Counted from the stretch's first letter, positions 1 to 9,418 are shown. The stretch: 64,000 bases of DNA from Marinicauda pacifica (GCF_004793635.1 NZ_SRXV01000001.1:1276108-1340107); one strand, 5' to 3'. Notes: generated by a model not told the origin, from the letters alone. Numbers and translations are program-made.

Positions 1-1
1 G

Positions 2-400
2 CGCCGCGAAGACGACGCTCCGCTCGGCATCTGCGTCGAGCCGGAGGCCGCCCCGGCTCTGTTTGCGAGCCTGCAGGCCGGACGCCCCCAGCGCGCCGAG
101 GATGTGGGCGGCAGCGTGATGGACATGCTCGACTGTCATGCGCCCTCGCGCCTGGCCTTCGAGGCTCTGGCGCGTTGCGCACACGCCTTCATGACCGTCA
201 GTGACGCGGACGCGGCCAAGGCCGTCAAACTCCTGGCCGAAGGCCATGACGAGGATCCGGTGATCGAGACCAGCGCCACGGCTGCGGCAGGGCTGGCGGG
301 CCTCGTGGCGCTGCTTCGCGATGAAGAGTTGCGCAAGAAAGCCGGGCTCGGTGCCGGGAGCGAAATCGTGCTGATCGGCACCGAGGGCGCCGCAGGCTAG
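2..400 (+). CDS. Diaminopropionate ammonia-lyase-like PLP enzyme, C-terminal part (5' end outside window)
   Basis: Only the last ~132 codons are present; the frame is open from base 2 to the TAG at 398-400. The protein contains VEPEAA, then LDCHAPSRLAFEALARCA, a run ETSATAAAGLAGL, and ends in VLIGTEGA. This order matches the C-terminal half of the diaminopropionate ammonia-lyase / threonine-dehydratase fold: a substrate-domain loop, a Ser/Ala/Gly-rich phosphate-side segment and a terminal NTEG-like strand. Such enzymes eliminate ammonia from 2,3-diaminopropionate or related amino acids. The PLP lysine would lie upstream of the window, so exact substrate class is inferred. Its stop overlaps the convergent mutY stop by a few bases. 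Confidence 0.6.
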   Translation, partial: RREDDAPLGICVEPEAAPALFASLQAGRPQRAEDVGGSVMDMLDCHAPSRLAFEALARCAHAFMTVSDADAAKAVKLLAEGHDEDPVIETSATAAAGLAGLVALLRDEELRKKAGLGAGSEIVLIGTEGAAG

Positions 401-1488
401 GACCCCAGCCGGGCCGCCTTCATCATCACGGAGGGCAGGCCGGCCTCGTCGAGCCTTTCGACCGCCACCCACTCACCCGGCGCCGCGTCGGCGGCTCCGG
501 TCAGGTGCGCGGTCCTCACTTCCAGCTCGAGCTGGAAATGGGTGAAGACGTGGCGCACCTCGCCCGCGCTTAGCCAGGCCGCATCGGACGGCGCCGCCGC
601 CCGGATCGCCTCGGCATCCGGGGGATCTTCCGTCCAGGTCGTCCCGGGCAATTCCATCATCCCGCCGAGCAGGCCGCTATCGGGCCGCCGGCGCAGCAGT
701 ATTTCCTCGCCGCCCGGTCCGGTCCGGGTCAGGTGGAAGCAGACCCCCTTGCGTACCGGCTTGGGCTTTTTCTTCTCCTTGCGGGGAAGCTCCCCCTGGC
801 GCCCCTCCGCGAAGGCCGTGCAGGCAGGCCTCCAGGGGCAAAGCGCGCAGGCCGGCGAACGCGGCGTGCAGACCGTCGCGCCCAGATCCATGATGGCCTG
901 GGCATAGTCGCCCGGGCGCGGGCCGGCCCCGGCAAGGGCGGCCGCCTGTGTCTTGATCTCCGGCTTGGCGCGCGGCAGCGGTGTCTCGATCGCGAAGACC
1001 CGGGCGATGACGCGCTCGACATTGCCGTCCACGACGCTGGCCGGAGCATCGAACGCGGCGGCGCGGATCGCGTTCGCCGTGTAGTCGCCTATGCCGGGCA
1101 GAGCCCTCAGCGCATCCAGTTCGCTCGGGAACACGCCGTCCAGCGTGTGGCTGACCGCAATCGCGCACGCATGCATGTTGCGGGCCCGGGCGTAATAGCC
1201 AAGCCCGGCCCAGGCCGCCATGACCGCCTCGCGGTCGGCGCCGGCGAGATCGTGAACGGTCGGCCATCGCTCGAGAAACTTGAACCAGTAGGGCGTCGCA
1301 TGCGGCACCGTCGTCTGCTGCAGCATGATTTCCGACAGCCAGATCGCGTAAGGATCGGCGCGCACGCCCCGGGCGCGGTCTTCGGGACGGATCCGCCAGG
1401 GCAGGCTGCGGCCCTCGCGATCATACCAGTCCAGCAAAGCGTCATGCATCCCGGCGGGGCGGTCGCGATGAAGCCTGTCCGTCATCAT
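397..1488 (-). CDS. mutY: A/G-specific adenine glycosylase MutY
   Basis: Removes adenine mispaired with 8-oxoguanine in base-excision repair. The 363-residue protein shows the helix-hairpin-helix signature LPGIGDYTANAI followed by VDGNVERV with the catalytic aspartate, the catalytic glutamate in LSEIMLQQT (E53), and a 4Fe-4S motif C-x6-C-x2-C-x5-C in CTPRSPACALCPWRPAC. A NUDIX-like 8-oxoG recognition domain with a FTHFQLEL segment closes the protein. A longer reading to 1761 would run into the divergent gene at 1556, so the ATG at 1488 (or its twin at 1485) is chosen. It is divergent from the DUF721 gene, with a 67-bp shared promoter region. Identity is secure; the start is less so. Confidence 0.93.
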   Translation of the reverse strand: MMTDRLHRDRPAGMHDALLDWYDREGRSLPWRIRPEDRARGVRADPYAIWLSEIMLQQTTVPHATPYWFKFLERWPTVHDLAGADREAVMAAWAGLGYYARARNMHACAIAVSHTLDGVFPSELDALRALPGIGDYTANAIRAAAFDAPASVVDGNVERVIARVFAIETPLPRAKPEIKTQAAALAGAGPRPGDYAQAIMDLGATVCTPRSPACALCPWRPACTAFAEGRQGELPRKEKKKPKPVRKGVCFHLTRTGPGGEEILLRRRPDSGLLGGMMELPGTTWTEDPPDAEAIRAAAPSDAAWLSAGEVRHVFTHFQLELEVRTAHLTGAADAAPGEWVAVERLDEAGLPSVMMKAARLGS

Positions 1489-1555
1489 TCGTTGCGTCCC
1501 ACCGTGCCGCTCCGCCATCTTGCCAGTGCGCCCGCGCACCCGCACACTGGAAAGC

Positions 1556-2155
1556 ATGAAGTCACGACGTCCATCAATCACGGCGCGCACCGGCGCGAGG
1601 CACCGCGTGAGCGTCAGCCGCGAGGCCGACGCCGCGCGCGAGGCCCTGGACTGGGCGCAGGAACACCGTGGCAAGCCGGTGCGCGGCTTCACACCCAGCG
1701 CAGGACGGGCGGCCGCACGGATCGCAAAGCCGCTGGCCAAGCAGTTTGGAACAGCGGCCAACGAATTGAGCGGTCACTGGAAGGAAATCGTTGGCGAGAA
1801 GCTCGCCCAGTGGAGCCAGCCGGAGAAATTCCAGGGCGGCGCGGCCGGGTCGACCCTGGTGATTACTGCGCGCGGCCCGGCGGCAGCCCTGATCGAGGCG
1901 CAATCGGCGCGGATTCTCGACCGGGTCGCGCAATATACCGGGCGCCGGCCGGCCCGCCTGCGCATCCTTCAAGGCTCTCTGGCGCCGGCTCCGGGCCGGC
2001 GCGCGCCGCGCATCACCCGCGTGGTCAAGGTGGTGGAGGGTCCCGCCCTGCCCCAGGACCCCAAGGCGCGGCTCTCGGCGCTGCTAAACCGCTGGGAAAG
2101 CGAGATCACCGCCCGGGAAGGCGACTGGCCCGGGCCCGGCCCGACCCGCACGTGA
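1556..2155 (+). CDS. DUF721 (DciA-like) protein
   Basis: A 199-residue basic protein. Residues ~60-130 (AAARIAKPLAKQFGTAANEL, then HWKEIVGEKLAQWSQPEKF and LVITARGPAAALIEAQSARI) form the DUF721 fold, related to DciA, the replicative-helicase loader. It could bind nucleic acid or DnaB, but that is family inference only. The start at 1556 follows GGAAAG; an upstream in-frame GTG-type start at 1520 would add 12 residues without a better ribosome site. The order mutY (divergent) / DUF721 / thioredoxin-fold protein / smc is a conserved alphaproteobacterial arrangement, which supports the call. Confidence 0.8.
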   Translation: MKSRRPSITARTGARHRVSVSREADAAREALDWAQEHRGKPVRGFTPSAGRAAARIAKPLAKQFGTAANELSGHWKEIVGEKLAQWSQPEKFQGGAAGSTLVITARGPAAALIEAQSARILDRVAQYTGRRPARLRILQGSLAPAPGRRAPRITRVVKVVEGPALPQDPKARLSALLNRWESEITAREGDWPGPGPTRT

Positions 2156-2260
2156 GCGGCTCGCGTGACCAAAGAGGTGGCGCCGACCGCTCGGGCTTGA
2201 TTAAAGTCCGGTCCGATATTCACGGTTCGAACGATCCAAGACGCCAACGGAGTTGACGCG

Positions 2261-2992
2261 ATGACCCTGACCCGCCGCCTCTTTGCCGGAGCCTTTCTCG
2301 GCGCCGGCCTTCTTGTTTCAGCGTGTGGCGGAGGCGCGAACGGCTCCGACGAGGCCGGGCGCAGCAGCTATGAGACCGAAAGCGACCATGCCATCGGCAA
2401 TGCCGACGCGCCGGTCGTGTTTGTCGAATACGCCTCGGTCGCCTGTCCCCATTGCGCGACCTGGCACGAAAGCGTCTACCCGGCCATCGAGGAGCATGTC
2501 GAAAGCGGCGATGTCCGCTTCGTCTTCCGCGAAATGATTACCGGCCAGCCGCAACTGGCCGTGGCCGGCTTCATGCTGGCGCGGTGTGCTCCCGAAGAAC
2601 GCTATTTCGACGTGCTCGACATCCTGTTCGAGCAACAGCGCGCGCTGTTCACCGCGATGCAGAACGGCACGGCGCAAAGCCAGCTCGTCACGATTGCCCG
2701 CTCTGTCGGGCTTTCCGAGGAGGAATTCCTGGGCTGCATGCAGGACGAATCCCTGCTGGCCGAGGTTCAGGCCGCCAACCAGACCGCCGTCGATAACGGC
2801 ATCACCGCAACACCGAGCTTTGTGATCAACGGCGATCGCGTCGAGATGATGCGCGCACCCGAGGGCGATGGCAGCGTGTTCGCCGTCGACGGCGATCCGA
2901 TCGAGGACGCGGACGGGACCATCCCGGCCGAATTTACAGGCGACGCCTTCGACCGAATCATTGCCTACTTCAAGGCTCGCGCCGAAAGCTAG
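2261..2992 (+). CDS. DsbA-family thioredoxin-fold lipoprotein
   Basis: A 243-residue exported thiol-disulfide protein. The N-terminus MTLTRRLFAGAFLGAGLLVSAC has a basic head, a hydrophobic stretch and a lipobox LVSAC, so a periplasmic lipoprotein is expected. The active site CPHC lies at about residues 64-67 in YASVACPHCATWH, and the cis-proline loop is TATPSF near residue 185. The layout is that of the DsbA_2 / DsbG-like oxidoreductases common upstream of smc in alphaproteobacteria. An acidic Gly/Ser linker separates the lipid anchor from the catalytic domain. The substrate cannot be told from sequence. It lies 73 bp before smc on the same strand. Confidence 0.88.
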   Translation: MTLTRRLFAGAFLGAGLLVSACGGGANGSDEAGRSSYETESDHAIGNADAPVVFVEYASVACPHCATWHESVYPAIEEHVESGDVRFVFREMITGQPQLAVAGFMLARCAPEERYFDVLDILFEQQRALFTAMQNGTAQSQLVTIARSVGLSEEEFLGCMQDESLLAEVQAANQTAVDNGITATPSFVINGDRVEMMRAPEGDGSVFAVDGDPIEDADGTIPAEFTGDAFDRIIAYFKARAES

Positions 2993-3065
2993 GCGCGAAA
3001 TGCGTGGATGTGGCACCGCAAGACATGACCGGGTCAACCCGGCGGCGGTGCGCTTGGAGGTCTGA

Positions 3066-6000
3066 TTGAAGTTCACCCAGCTGCGTCTGGTCGGCTTCAA
3101 GTCATTCGTCGACCCGGCGGAGTTGCATATCGACCCGGGTCTGACCGGCGTGATCGGTCCGAATGGCTGCGGCAAGTCGAATCTTCTCGAAGCCCTGCGC
3201 TGGGTGATGGGCGCGACGTCCGCCAAATCCCTGCGTGGCGGCGGCATGGAAGACGTGATCTTTTCCGGCACGGACAGCCGTCCTGCCCGTGACAAGGCCG
3301 AGGTCACCCTCCATGTCGACAATACCGACAAGACCGCGCCGGCCCGCTTCAATGACGCCGACACGCTGGAAGTCGTGCGCCGCATCACGCGCGGCAAGGG
3401 CTCCGACTACCGGATCAATGGCGAGGAGGTGCGCGCGAAAGACGTGCAGCTCCTCTTTGCCGATCTGGGCACCGGGGCCAACTCACCAGCCCTGGTCCGT
3501 CAGGGCCAGATCAACGAACTCATTGCCGCCAAGCCGGAAAACCGCCGCCGCGTGCTCGAGGAAGCCGCCGGGGTCGCTGGCTTGCGCGCGCGCAGACGCG
3601 AAGCCCAGCTGCGCCTGAACGCCGCCGAGGCCAATCTCGACCGGCTGCAGGACGTCGTGGACGACCTGGAAAGCCGGTTCCAGTCCCTCCAGCGTCAGGC
3701 TCGCCACGCCTCGCGCTACCGCAAGCTCTCCGCCGAGATCCGCGAGTTCGAGGCCCTGGTCTGGCTGCGCCGCTACCGCGATACCGGCGAGGCCGTGGAC
3801 CAAGCCGAGCAGGAATTGAAACAGGTCGAGGCCGTCGCCGAAGAGGCGATTCGCCTGGCCGCTTCGGCCACCTCCAATGCCGAGCGGGTTCAGGCCGGGC
3901 TTCAGCCCCTGCGCGAGGCCGAGGCCGAAGCCAGCGCCGCGGAACGCCGCCTCGACCGCGAACGCGACCAGCTGGAGCGCGAGCTCGATACGCTGGAGGC
4001 GACGATGGCCCGCCTGACCGCCCGGCTGAGCGAACTGGCCGGGTCGAAGACCCGCGAAGGCGAGCTGGAGAGCGAAGCGAGAGCCGCGCTGGAAAGACTC
4101 GACGCCGCGCTGGCCGAGGTGAAGGACGCCGCCAGTGGTGATCGCGAGGCGGTCGACGCCGCCGAGGCCCGGCTTCAGGAGGCAGAGGCCGAACGCGCCG
4201 ACGCCGAAGCCGCTCTGGACCGCGAATCCAACCGGGTCGCCCAAGCACGTGCCGCCCGCGACGGCGCACAGCGCGATGTCGAGCAGGCCGAACGCCGCCT
4301 GGAGCGGATCGAAAAGGACCTGGAGAGCGCGCGCGAGCGCGTCGAGAATTTTACCGGCAGTGGCGGTCCCGCTCTGGAGGAGCTGGAAGGCCGGGTGAAG
4401 TCTGCCTCGTCCGCCCTGGACAAGGCCCGCACCGGGTTTGAAGCCCGCGAAGCCGCGCTGGACGCCGCACGCACGAGGGCCGACGAGACGCGGGAAGTGG
4501 CGCGCGCGGCCGAGGGCGACGTCAAGGCGCTGCAGCGCGAGGCGCAGAGCCTGGAACGCATGCTGGATACCGGCGAATCCGAAGACCGGGCACTCGACGC
4601 GGTCCGCGCCGATTCCGGTTTCGAGACGGCGTTGGCCGCTGCTCTGGGCGACGATCTTGAAGCTGGTCTGGAGGATGGTGCCGCGCGCCGCTGGAGCGGG
4701 GCCGGCGTGCGCGCCGGCGCGCTGCCCAAGGGCGCAACTCCGCTCAACGCCGTAGTGGACGGCCCCGATGCCCTGGCCTTGCGCCTGGCCGCAATCGGCG
4801 TGGTCGAGGACGACGATCTCGACCGCCTGGCCGCCGAACTGAAGCCCGGCCAGCGCCTGGTGACGCGGAGCGGCGCCCTGCGGCGCTGGGACGGTTTTGC
4901 GGCGAGCGCCGGAGCGCCCTCCCCGGCCGCGGCGCGGCTGGAGAATCTGAACCGCCTGCGCGAGATCGAACATGAGCTGGGCGCTGCGACCAAAGCCGCC
5001 AAACTGGCGCAGGAGCAGGCAGAGGAAAGCCGTGGACGGCTGCAGGAAGCGGAAGCCGCGCTCGGTTCGGCCCGGAGCAGCGTCCAGAACAGCGAACGGG
5101 CCGTGCGCGATGCTGACCGGGCGCTGTCGGAGGGTCGCGAAGCGGCCGTGCGCGACGAAGCGCGGCGCGCGAGCCTCGTGGAGAACGCGCAGGCGCTGGC
5201 CGAACAGGCCGAGCAGGCCCGCGCCGAGCTGACCGAGGCGCGCGATCATCTGAGCACCGTCCAAACCGGCGATGCCGGCGAGGAAGCCCTGGACCAGGCC
5301 CGGGCGCGGACCGAAACCGCGCGCTCCCAGGCGGCCGAGGCGCGGGCGGCGCTCGATACCGTGAAGCGCGACAGTCAGGGCCGGCGCCATCGCATCGCCT
5401 CGATCGAACGCGAACATGCCGACTGGACACGGCGGGCCCAATCGGCCGCCAAGCGCCTGACGGAAATCGATACCGAACGCAGCGAAGCCGAACGCCAGCT
5501 GGAAGAGGCCCGCGCCCTGCCGGCCGGCATCGAGGAAAAGCGCAAGGCTCTGTTGGGCAAGCTCGCCGAGGCCGAGTCGTCCGCCCGCCTGGCGCGAGAC
5601 AAGGTGGCCGAGGCCGAAACCGCCCAGCGTGAAGCCGACTCAACCTTGCGCGCAGCCGAACGCGAAGCGGGCAGTGCGCGCGAAGCCCGCGCGGCGGCGG
5701 GGGCACGCCTGACCGCGGCGCTCGAACGGCGCACCGAGACGGCCGAACGGTTGGAGGACGCCACCGGCGAGACACCTCAGGCGCTGGCCCAGCGCGTCTC
5801 CCAGAGCGAATACGGCGAGCTGAGCACCGACGAGGTCGAGCGCCGTCTCGATGAAGCCCGGCTCGGACGCGAACGTCTCGGCGCCGTCAATCTGCGCGCC
5901 GACGAGGAATCCGAGGCCCTGCAGACCCAGCGCAACGAGCTCACGAAGGAACGCGATGACCTCATGGAGGCCGTGGCGCGCCTGAGAAAGGGCGTCGATA

Positions 6001-6503
6001 CGCTGTCACGTGAAGGCCGGGCGCGCCTGCTGGAGGCATTCGAGATCGTGGACGGTCATTTCCGCGAGCTCTTCTCCACCCTGTTCGGGGGCGGTCGCGC
6101 GGAGCTCCGCCTGACCGAGAGCGACGATCCGCTGGAGGCCGGCCTGGAAATCATGGCCTGCCCGCCGGGCAAGAAACTTGAAAACATGGCCCTGATGAGC
6201 GGCGGCGAGCAGGCCCTGACCGCCGCGGCGCTGATCTTTGCCGTCTTCCTGGTCAACCCCGCCCCGGTCTGCGTGCTCGACGAAGTCGACGCGCCGCTTG
6301 ACGATGCCAATGTCGACCGCTTCTGCAAGATGCTCGACGCGATGCGCAAGCAGACCGATACGCGCTTCCTGGTGATCACGCACAACCCCGTCACCATGGC
6401 CCGCATGGACCGGCTTTTCGGCGTGACGATGGGCGAGCGCGGCGTTTCTCAGCTCGTCTCGGTGAACCTCACACGCGCCGAAGAGATGCTGGCCGCCGAG
6501 TAG
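3066..6503 (+). CDS. smc: Chromosome segregation protein SMC
   Basis: The ATPase of the bacterial condensin that compacts and individualises sister chromosomes. The 1145-residue protein has an N-terminal Walker A GPNGCGKSNLLEALRW, a long coiled coil (about residues 170-500 and 650-1000, rich in AEA/ARERLE heptads), a hinge region between, and a C-terminal ABC signature LMSGGEQALTAAAL with Walker B VCVLDEVDAPLDD. Length is typical. Translation starts at a TTG at 3066 preceded by a strong GGAGG seven bases upstream (CTTGGAGGTCTGATTG); no in-frame ATG precedes the conserved MKFTQLRLVGFKSF motif. Use of TTG may hold expression low. Partners scpA/scpB are not in the window. Confidence 0.97.
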   Translation: MKFTQLRLVGFKSFVDPAELHIDPGLTGVIGPNGCGKSNLLEALRWVMGATSAKSLRGGGMEDVIFSGTDSRPARDKAEVTLHVDNTDKTAPARFNDADTLEVVRRITRGKGSDYRINGEEVRAKDVQLLFADLGTGANSPALVRQGQINELIAAKPENRRRVLEEAAGVAGLRARRREAQLRLNAAEANLDRLQDVVDDLESRFQSLQRQARHASRYRKLSAEIREFEALVWLRRYRDTGEAVDQAEQELKQVEAVAEEAIRLAASATSNAERVQAGLQPLREAEAEASAAERRLDRERDQLERELDTLEATMARLTARLSELAGSKTREGELESEARAALERLDAALAEVKDAASGDREAVDAAEARLQEAEAERADAEAALDRESNRVAQARAARDGAQRDVEQAERRLERIEKDLESARERVENFTGSGGPALEELEGRVKSASSALDKARTGFEAREAALDAARTRADETREVARAAEGDVKALQREAQSLERMLDTGESEDRALDAVRADSGFETALAAALGDDLEAGLEDGAARRWSGAGVRAGALPKGATPLNAVVDGPDALALRLAAIGVVEDDDLDRLAAELKPGQRLVTRSGALRRWDGFAASAGAPSPAAARLENLNRLREIEHELGAATKAAKLAQEQAEESRGRLQEAEAALGSARSSVQNSERAVRDADRALSEGREAAVRDEARRASLVENAQALAEQAEQARAELTEARDHLSTVQTGDAGEEALDQARARTETARSQAAEARAALDTVKRDSQGRRHRIASIEREHADWTRRAQSAAKRLTEIDTERSEAERQLEEARALPAGIEEKRKALLGKLAEAESSARLARDKVAEAETAQREADSTLRAAEREAGSAREARAAAGARLTAALERRTETAERLEDATGETPQALAQRVSQSEYGELSTDEVERRLDEARLGRERLGAVNLRADEESEALQTQRNELTKERDDLMEAVARLRKGVDTLSREGRARLLEAFEIVDGHFRELFSTLFGGGRAELRLTESDDPLEAGLEIMACPPGKKLENMALMSGGEQALTAAALIFAVFLVNPAPVCVLDEVDAPLDDANVDRFCKMLDAMRKQTDTRFLVITHNPVTMARMDRLFGVTMGERGVSQLVSVNLTRAEEMLAAE

Positions 6504-6519
6504 ACTAAAAAAGACATTT

Positions 6520-6534
6520 CAAATCAAAGATTTG
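6520..6534. repeat. Short inverted repeat after smc, upstream of the atp promoter
   Basis: CAAATC-AAA-GATTTG is a perfect 6-bp inverted repeat with a 3-base spacer. It lies just after the smc stop and about 17 bases upstream of the likely atp -35 element. There is no T-tract, so it is not a good terminator. A protein-binding site is possible but unproven. Confidence 0.35.
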
Positions 6535-6551
6535 GCTCCACACAGGCCTTG

Positions 6552-6579
6552 CTTGACTTGGCCAAACCTCGCTTATACG
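6552..6579 (+). promoter_or_regulatory. Candidate sigma70-type promoter of the atp operon
   Basis: CTTGAC (6552-6557) and TATACG (6574-6579) are separated by 16 bases, in the only AT-richer stretch between smc and atpI. CTTGAC is the usual alphaproteobacterial form of the -35 box. Start of transcription would be near 6586, giving a ~40-base leader to atpI. Confidence 0.5.
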
Positions 6580-6624
6580 GTGCGCGCGCTTGTCGGGGAC
6601 CCCCTCGGCAGGCCGCAGATTGCA

Positions 6625-6972
6625 ATGTCCTGTCGAGACAAACCGCTGTCCAACGCTCCAAAAGATCCTGACGACTTCGAGCAACGCCTTCAGGCCAAAC
6701 TCGATGCGCGCCGGAGCGAGGAAGAGGCCCGCAACCGCGCGAGCGGCTGGGCTGTTGGGCTTCGGTATGGATCGGACTTCATGGCGGGGGTCCTGGTGGG
6801 GATCGGTCTGGGCTTTGCCTTCGACTGGTTTGTCGGTACCGCGCCGCTGGGCATTATGGTCGGGACGTTACTGGGTTTCGCGGCCGGCACGCTGAATGTG
6901 GTGCGGGCGGCGCAAGAGGTGAACGCCGCAGGGGACAAGGACGCGGAATCGCGTCAGGACCCGCGGGATTAG
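6625..6972 (+). CDS. atpI: ATP synthase protein I (AtpI)
   Basis: A 115-residue accessory protein of F0 assembly, believed to help c-ring assembly or magnesium handling. It has a charged N-terminal region ([15 protein letters not shown]) and two predicted membrane helices: [21 protein letters not shown] and [19 protein letters not shown]. This two-helix AtpI pattern, plus its place directly before atpB, supports the call. The ATG at 6625 is chosen because an earlier one at 6532 would lie upstream of the likely promoter. It opens the F0 operon and is followed after 40 bp by atpB. Confidence 0.85.
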   Translation: MSCRDKPLSNAPKDPDDFEQRLQAKLDARRSEEEARNRASGWAVGLRYGSDFMAGVLVGIGLGFAFDWFVGTAPLGIMVGTLLGFAAGTLNVVRAAQEVNAAGDKDAESRQDPRD

Positions 6973-7012
6973 CAGAAGGGCGGCTCTTAAGGGCCGTGAC
7001 AAGGGGCCGGGC

Positions 7013-7789
7013 GTGGCTGACGCAACCAACCCGATTGCACAGTTTGAGATTCATCCGGTTTTCCCGCTGAAAATCGGCAGCCTCGATCTGTCTTTCACCA
7101 ACTCGAGCTACTTCATGGTCGTGGCCGTCGCGCTGACCGTGGCAGGCCTGATGATGGCCATGTCGCGCCGCGCGCTGGTGCCGGGCCGCGGCCAGTCCGT
7201 GGCCGAGATGCTCTACGAATTCGTCGCGGGCATGATACGCGACACGGCGGGCACCGAAGGGCTGCGCTTCTTCCCCTTCGTGTTCACACTCTTCATCTTC
7301 ATCCTGATGGCCAACCTTCTGGGGATGTTCCACTATTTCCCCGCTCCGGGCCTGCACGGCTTCACGGTGACGAGCCACATCATCGTCACCTTCGCCCTGT
7401 CTCTGCTGGTCATGGCCATCGTTGTGGGATACGGTATCTATAAGAACGGCTTCAAATTCCTGAAACTGTTCGCGCCGTCCGGCATCCCGCTTCCGCTTTA
7501 CATCATCGTGACTCCGGTGGAGATCATCTCCTTCCTGTCACGTCCGATCTCGCTGTCGGTGCGTCTCTTCGCCAACATGCTGGCCGGCCACATCCTGTTG
7601 AAGGTCTTTGCAGGCTTCATCGTGATGCTGGGCGCCGCGGGCGCAGGCTACGCCGTCATCGGGGTCCTGCCCTTCTTCATGCTTTTGGCGCTCACGGCGC
7701 TGGAGTTCCTCGTTGCCTTCCTGCAGGCCTATGTCTTTGCGATCCTGACCTGTATCTATCTCAACGATGCGCTCCATCCGGGGCACTAA
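7013..7789 (+). CDS. atpB: F0F1 ATP synthase subunit a
   Basis: The membrane stator subunit that forms the proton half-channels against the c-ring. The 258-residue polytopic protein carries the conserved helix with the essential arginine in [15 protein letters not shown] and the polar [10 protein letters not shown] segment in the last helix. Early helices [18 protein letters not shown] and a long amphipathic stretch are as expected. The start is a GTG at 7013 with upstream AAGGGG. It sits between atpI and atpE in the F0 operon. Confidence 0.96.
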   Translation: MADATNPIAQFEIHPVFPLKIGSLDLSFTNSSYFMVVAVALTVAGLMMAMSRRALVPGRGQSVAEMLYEFVAGMIRDTAGTEGLRFFPFVFTLFIFILMANLLGMFHYFPAPGLHGFTVTSHIIVTFALSLLVMAIVVGYGIYKNGFKFLKLFAPSGIPLPLYIIVTPVEIISFLSRPISLSVRLFANMLAGHILLKVFAGFIVMLGAAGAGYAVIGVLPFFMLLALTALEFLVAFLQAYVFAILTCIYLNDALHPGH

Positions 7790-7836
7790 CACCAGACCAT
7801 CCTTTCAACCGCAAATCCAAGTTCAAGGAGCAAACC

Positions 7837-8070
7837 ATGGAAGCGGATGCAGCTCGTTTTATCGGTGCCGGCCTGGCGTGCTTTGGCATGCTCGGCGCCG
7901 CCATCGGTGTGGCCAACATCTTCTCGTCCTTCCTGACGGGTGCCCTGCGCAATCCGGCAGCAGCCCAGTCCCAGTTCGGTAACCTGATCTTCGGCTTCGC
8001 CGTGACGGAAGCCCTGGGCATCTTCTCGCTGCTGATCGCGCTTCTGCTGATCTTCAACGTCGTCGGTTAA
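7837..8070 (+). CDS. atpE: F0F1 ATP synthase subunit c
   Basis: The proton-carrying rotor subunit: a 77-residue hairpin of two membrane helices. The ion-binding carboxylate is E58 in [13 protein letters not shown]; no sodium-type motif is visible, so proton coupling is expected. The first helix has [13 protein letters not shown], and the polar loop is [10 protein letters not shown] with the conserved Arg-Asn-Pro. AAGGAGCAAACC before the ATG is a strong ribosome site, fitting the high copy number needed for the c-ring. Confidence 0.96.
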   Translation: MEADAARFIGAGLACFGMLGAAIGVANIFSSFLTGALRNPAAAQSQFGNLIFGFAVTEALGIFSLLIALLLIFNVVG

Positions 8071-8173
8071 TCGCACCTCTCGTGTGATAGCCTTGTTCCT
8101 GGCCGGGATCCGTCCTTGGGCGGACGCCCGGCCCGGAATTATCTGACGACTTTTTCGAATGGAGCTCGCCAGT

Positions 8174-8728
8174 ATGGCGCCGCAGACCCATTCCGAGACG
8201 GCTGAATACGCTGCCGACGCCGCCCATTCGGGCGCCGAGGGAGCCTTCCCGCCGTTCGATCCGACCTATTTCGCGTCCCAGATCTTCTGGCTGGCGATCA
8301 CGTTCGGCGTTCTCTACTTCCTGCTGTCACGCTGGGTCCTGCCCCGCATTGGCGGTGCGATCGAGGAACGCCGCGACCGGATCGCCGACGATCTGGATGC
8401 CGCCTCGCAGATGAAGTCGCAGGCCGACGACGCTGTGAAGCAGTACGAACGCTCCCTGGCCGATGCCCGGGCGCGCGCTCAGTCTGTCGGTGCCGAGGCC
8501 AAGGCCGACGCCGATGCGTCCATTTCCGAAGAAATGAGCCGCGTCGATGCCGAGCTGCAGGCCGAGCAGGACGAAGCCGAGGCCCGCATTGGCGAACTTC
8601 GTCAGAAGGCGCTGGGCGAGCTGGACACGATTGCCGCGACAACCGCGGTGGCGGTGGCTCAGCATCTGGCCGGTCTGGACGTCACCGACGACGAGGCCCG
8701 CAAAGTCCTCGCCGGAGCGAAGGAGTAA
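8174..8728 (+). CDS. atpF': F0F1 ATP synthase subunit b' (first stator b-type gene)
   Basis: A 184-residue peripheral stalk subunit. One membrane helix (SQIFWLAITFGVLYFLLSRW) is followed by a long charged coiled coil (IEERRDRIADDLDAASQMK and on). A Pro/His-rich N-terminal extension before the helix is typical of b' in alphaproteobacteria. The ATG at 8174 is preferred over one at 8159 because GGAG at 8161-8164 is well placed for the former only. It is followed by the second b gene after 3 bp; b and b' form a heterodimer. Confidence 0.88.
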   Translation: MAPQTHSETAEYAADAAHSGAEGAFPPFDPTYFASQIFWLAITFGVLYFLLSRWVLPRIGGAIEERRDRIADDLDAASQMKSQADDAVKQYERSLADARARAQSVGAEAKADADASISEEMSRVDAELQAEQDEAEARIGELRQKALGELDTIAATTAVAVAQHLAGLDVTDDEARKVLAGAKE

Positions 8729-8731
8729 GCT

Positions 8732-9226
8732 ATGATGTCGCTTCTGGCCGATACAACTTTCTGGTCCTTCCTGGGCCTGATCGCTTTCTTTGCCCTGCTC
8801 TTCTTCATGGGCGTGCACAAGACGGTCGGCAACGCGCTGGACAGCCGGGCCGAGACGATCCGCAAGGAACTCGACGAAGCCCGCCGCCTGCGCGAGGAAG
8901 CGCAGGAGCGTCTGGCCTCCTACGAGCGGCGCCAGCAGGAAGCGGCTGACGAGGCCGAGGAGATCATCCGGCAGGCCCGCCAGGAAGCCGAATATCTTCG
9001 CAATAACGCGAAGAAGGAAATTGCCCAGCGGATCGAGCGCCGCCGCGCGCTCGCCGAACGCCGGATCGAGCAGGCCGAGGCCAGCGCGATCAAGGAAATC
9101 CGCCAGCGGGCCGCCGATCTGGCCGTCGATGCCGCCGGCCAGCTGATGCAGTCCAAGCTCAGCAAGGCCCAGCGCAACGCGATCGTCAAAGACGACCTCG
9201 CGGCACTGAAAGACCGGCTGAACTAG
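8732..9226 (+). CDS. atpF: F0F1 ATP synthase subunit b
   Basis: A 164-residue stator subunit. One N-terminal membrane helix (TFWSFLGLIAFFALLFFMGV) is followed by a heptad-rich coiled coil (LDEARRLREEAQERLASYER) and a C-terminal delta-binding region. The upstream AAGGAG lies inside the end of the b' gene, so the pair is probably translationally coupled. It is the last gene of the F0 operon and is followed by an intrinsic terminator. Confidence 0.93.
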   Translation: MMSLLADTTFWSFLGLIAFFALLFFMGVHKTVGNALDSRAETIRKELDEARRLREEAQERLASYERRQQEAADEAEEIIRQARQEAEYLRNNAKKEIAQRIERRRALAERRIEQAEASAIKEIRQRAADLAVDAAGQLMQSKLSKAQRNAIVKDDLAALKDRLN

Positions 9227-9248
9227 ATCTGATGATCCCGCCGAAGAC

Positions 9249-9281
9249 AAAAGCCCGGAGCCAATCGCTCCGGGCTTTTTT
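9249..9281 (+). terminator. Rho-independent terminator of the atp F0 operon
   Basis: A 12-bp G+C-rich stem, AAAGCCCGGAGC pairing with GCTCCGGGCTTT, has a 5-base loop CAATC and ends in six T residues. It lies 23 bp after the atpF stop. Confidence 0.92.
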
Positions 9282-9418
9282 CATGGGTCGCGCGCCAAGG
9301 CACGGGGCGGAGCTCACCCAGGCCTGCCAAATGGCCGCACCCGGCGGCATCTTGGCTGGCGAACCTTGTAAATGAACTGGAGATAGAAAGAGAACAGGCT
9401 CAGGACCAGCGTCATGCG

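Noticed and set aside
1520..1761. N-terminal extension of MutY up to 1761
   Set aside because: It would overlap the divergent DUF721 gene by ~200 bp and reads as Arg/Ala-rich shadow sequence with no MutY similarity.
3483..5441. Long minus-strand open frame opposite smc
   Set aside because: Antisense to the coiled coil of a certain gene; no domain and no ribosome site.
9313..9415. 33-codon minus-strand ORF after the small membrane protein gene, with a hydrophobic start
   Set aside because: Starts only a few bases after the upstream stop, without a clear ribosome site, and has no similarity that I recognise; too weak to call.
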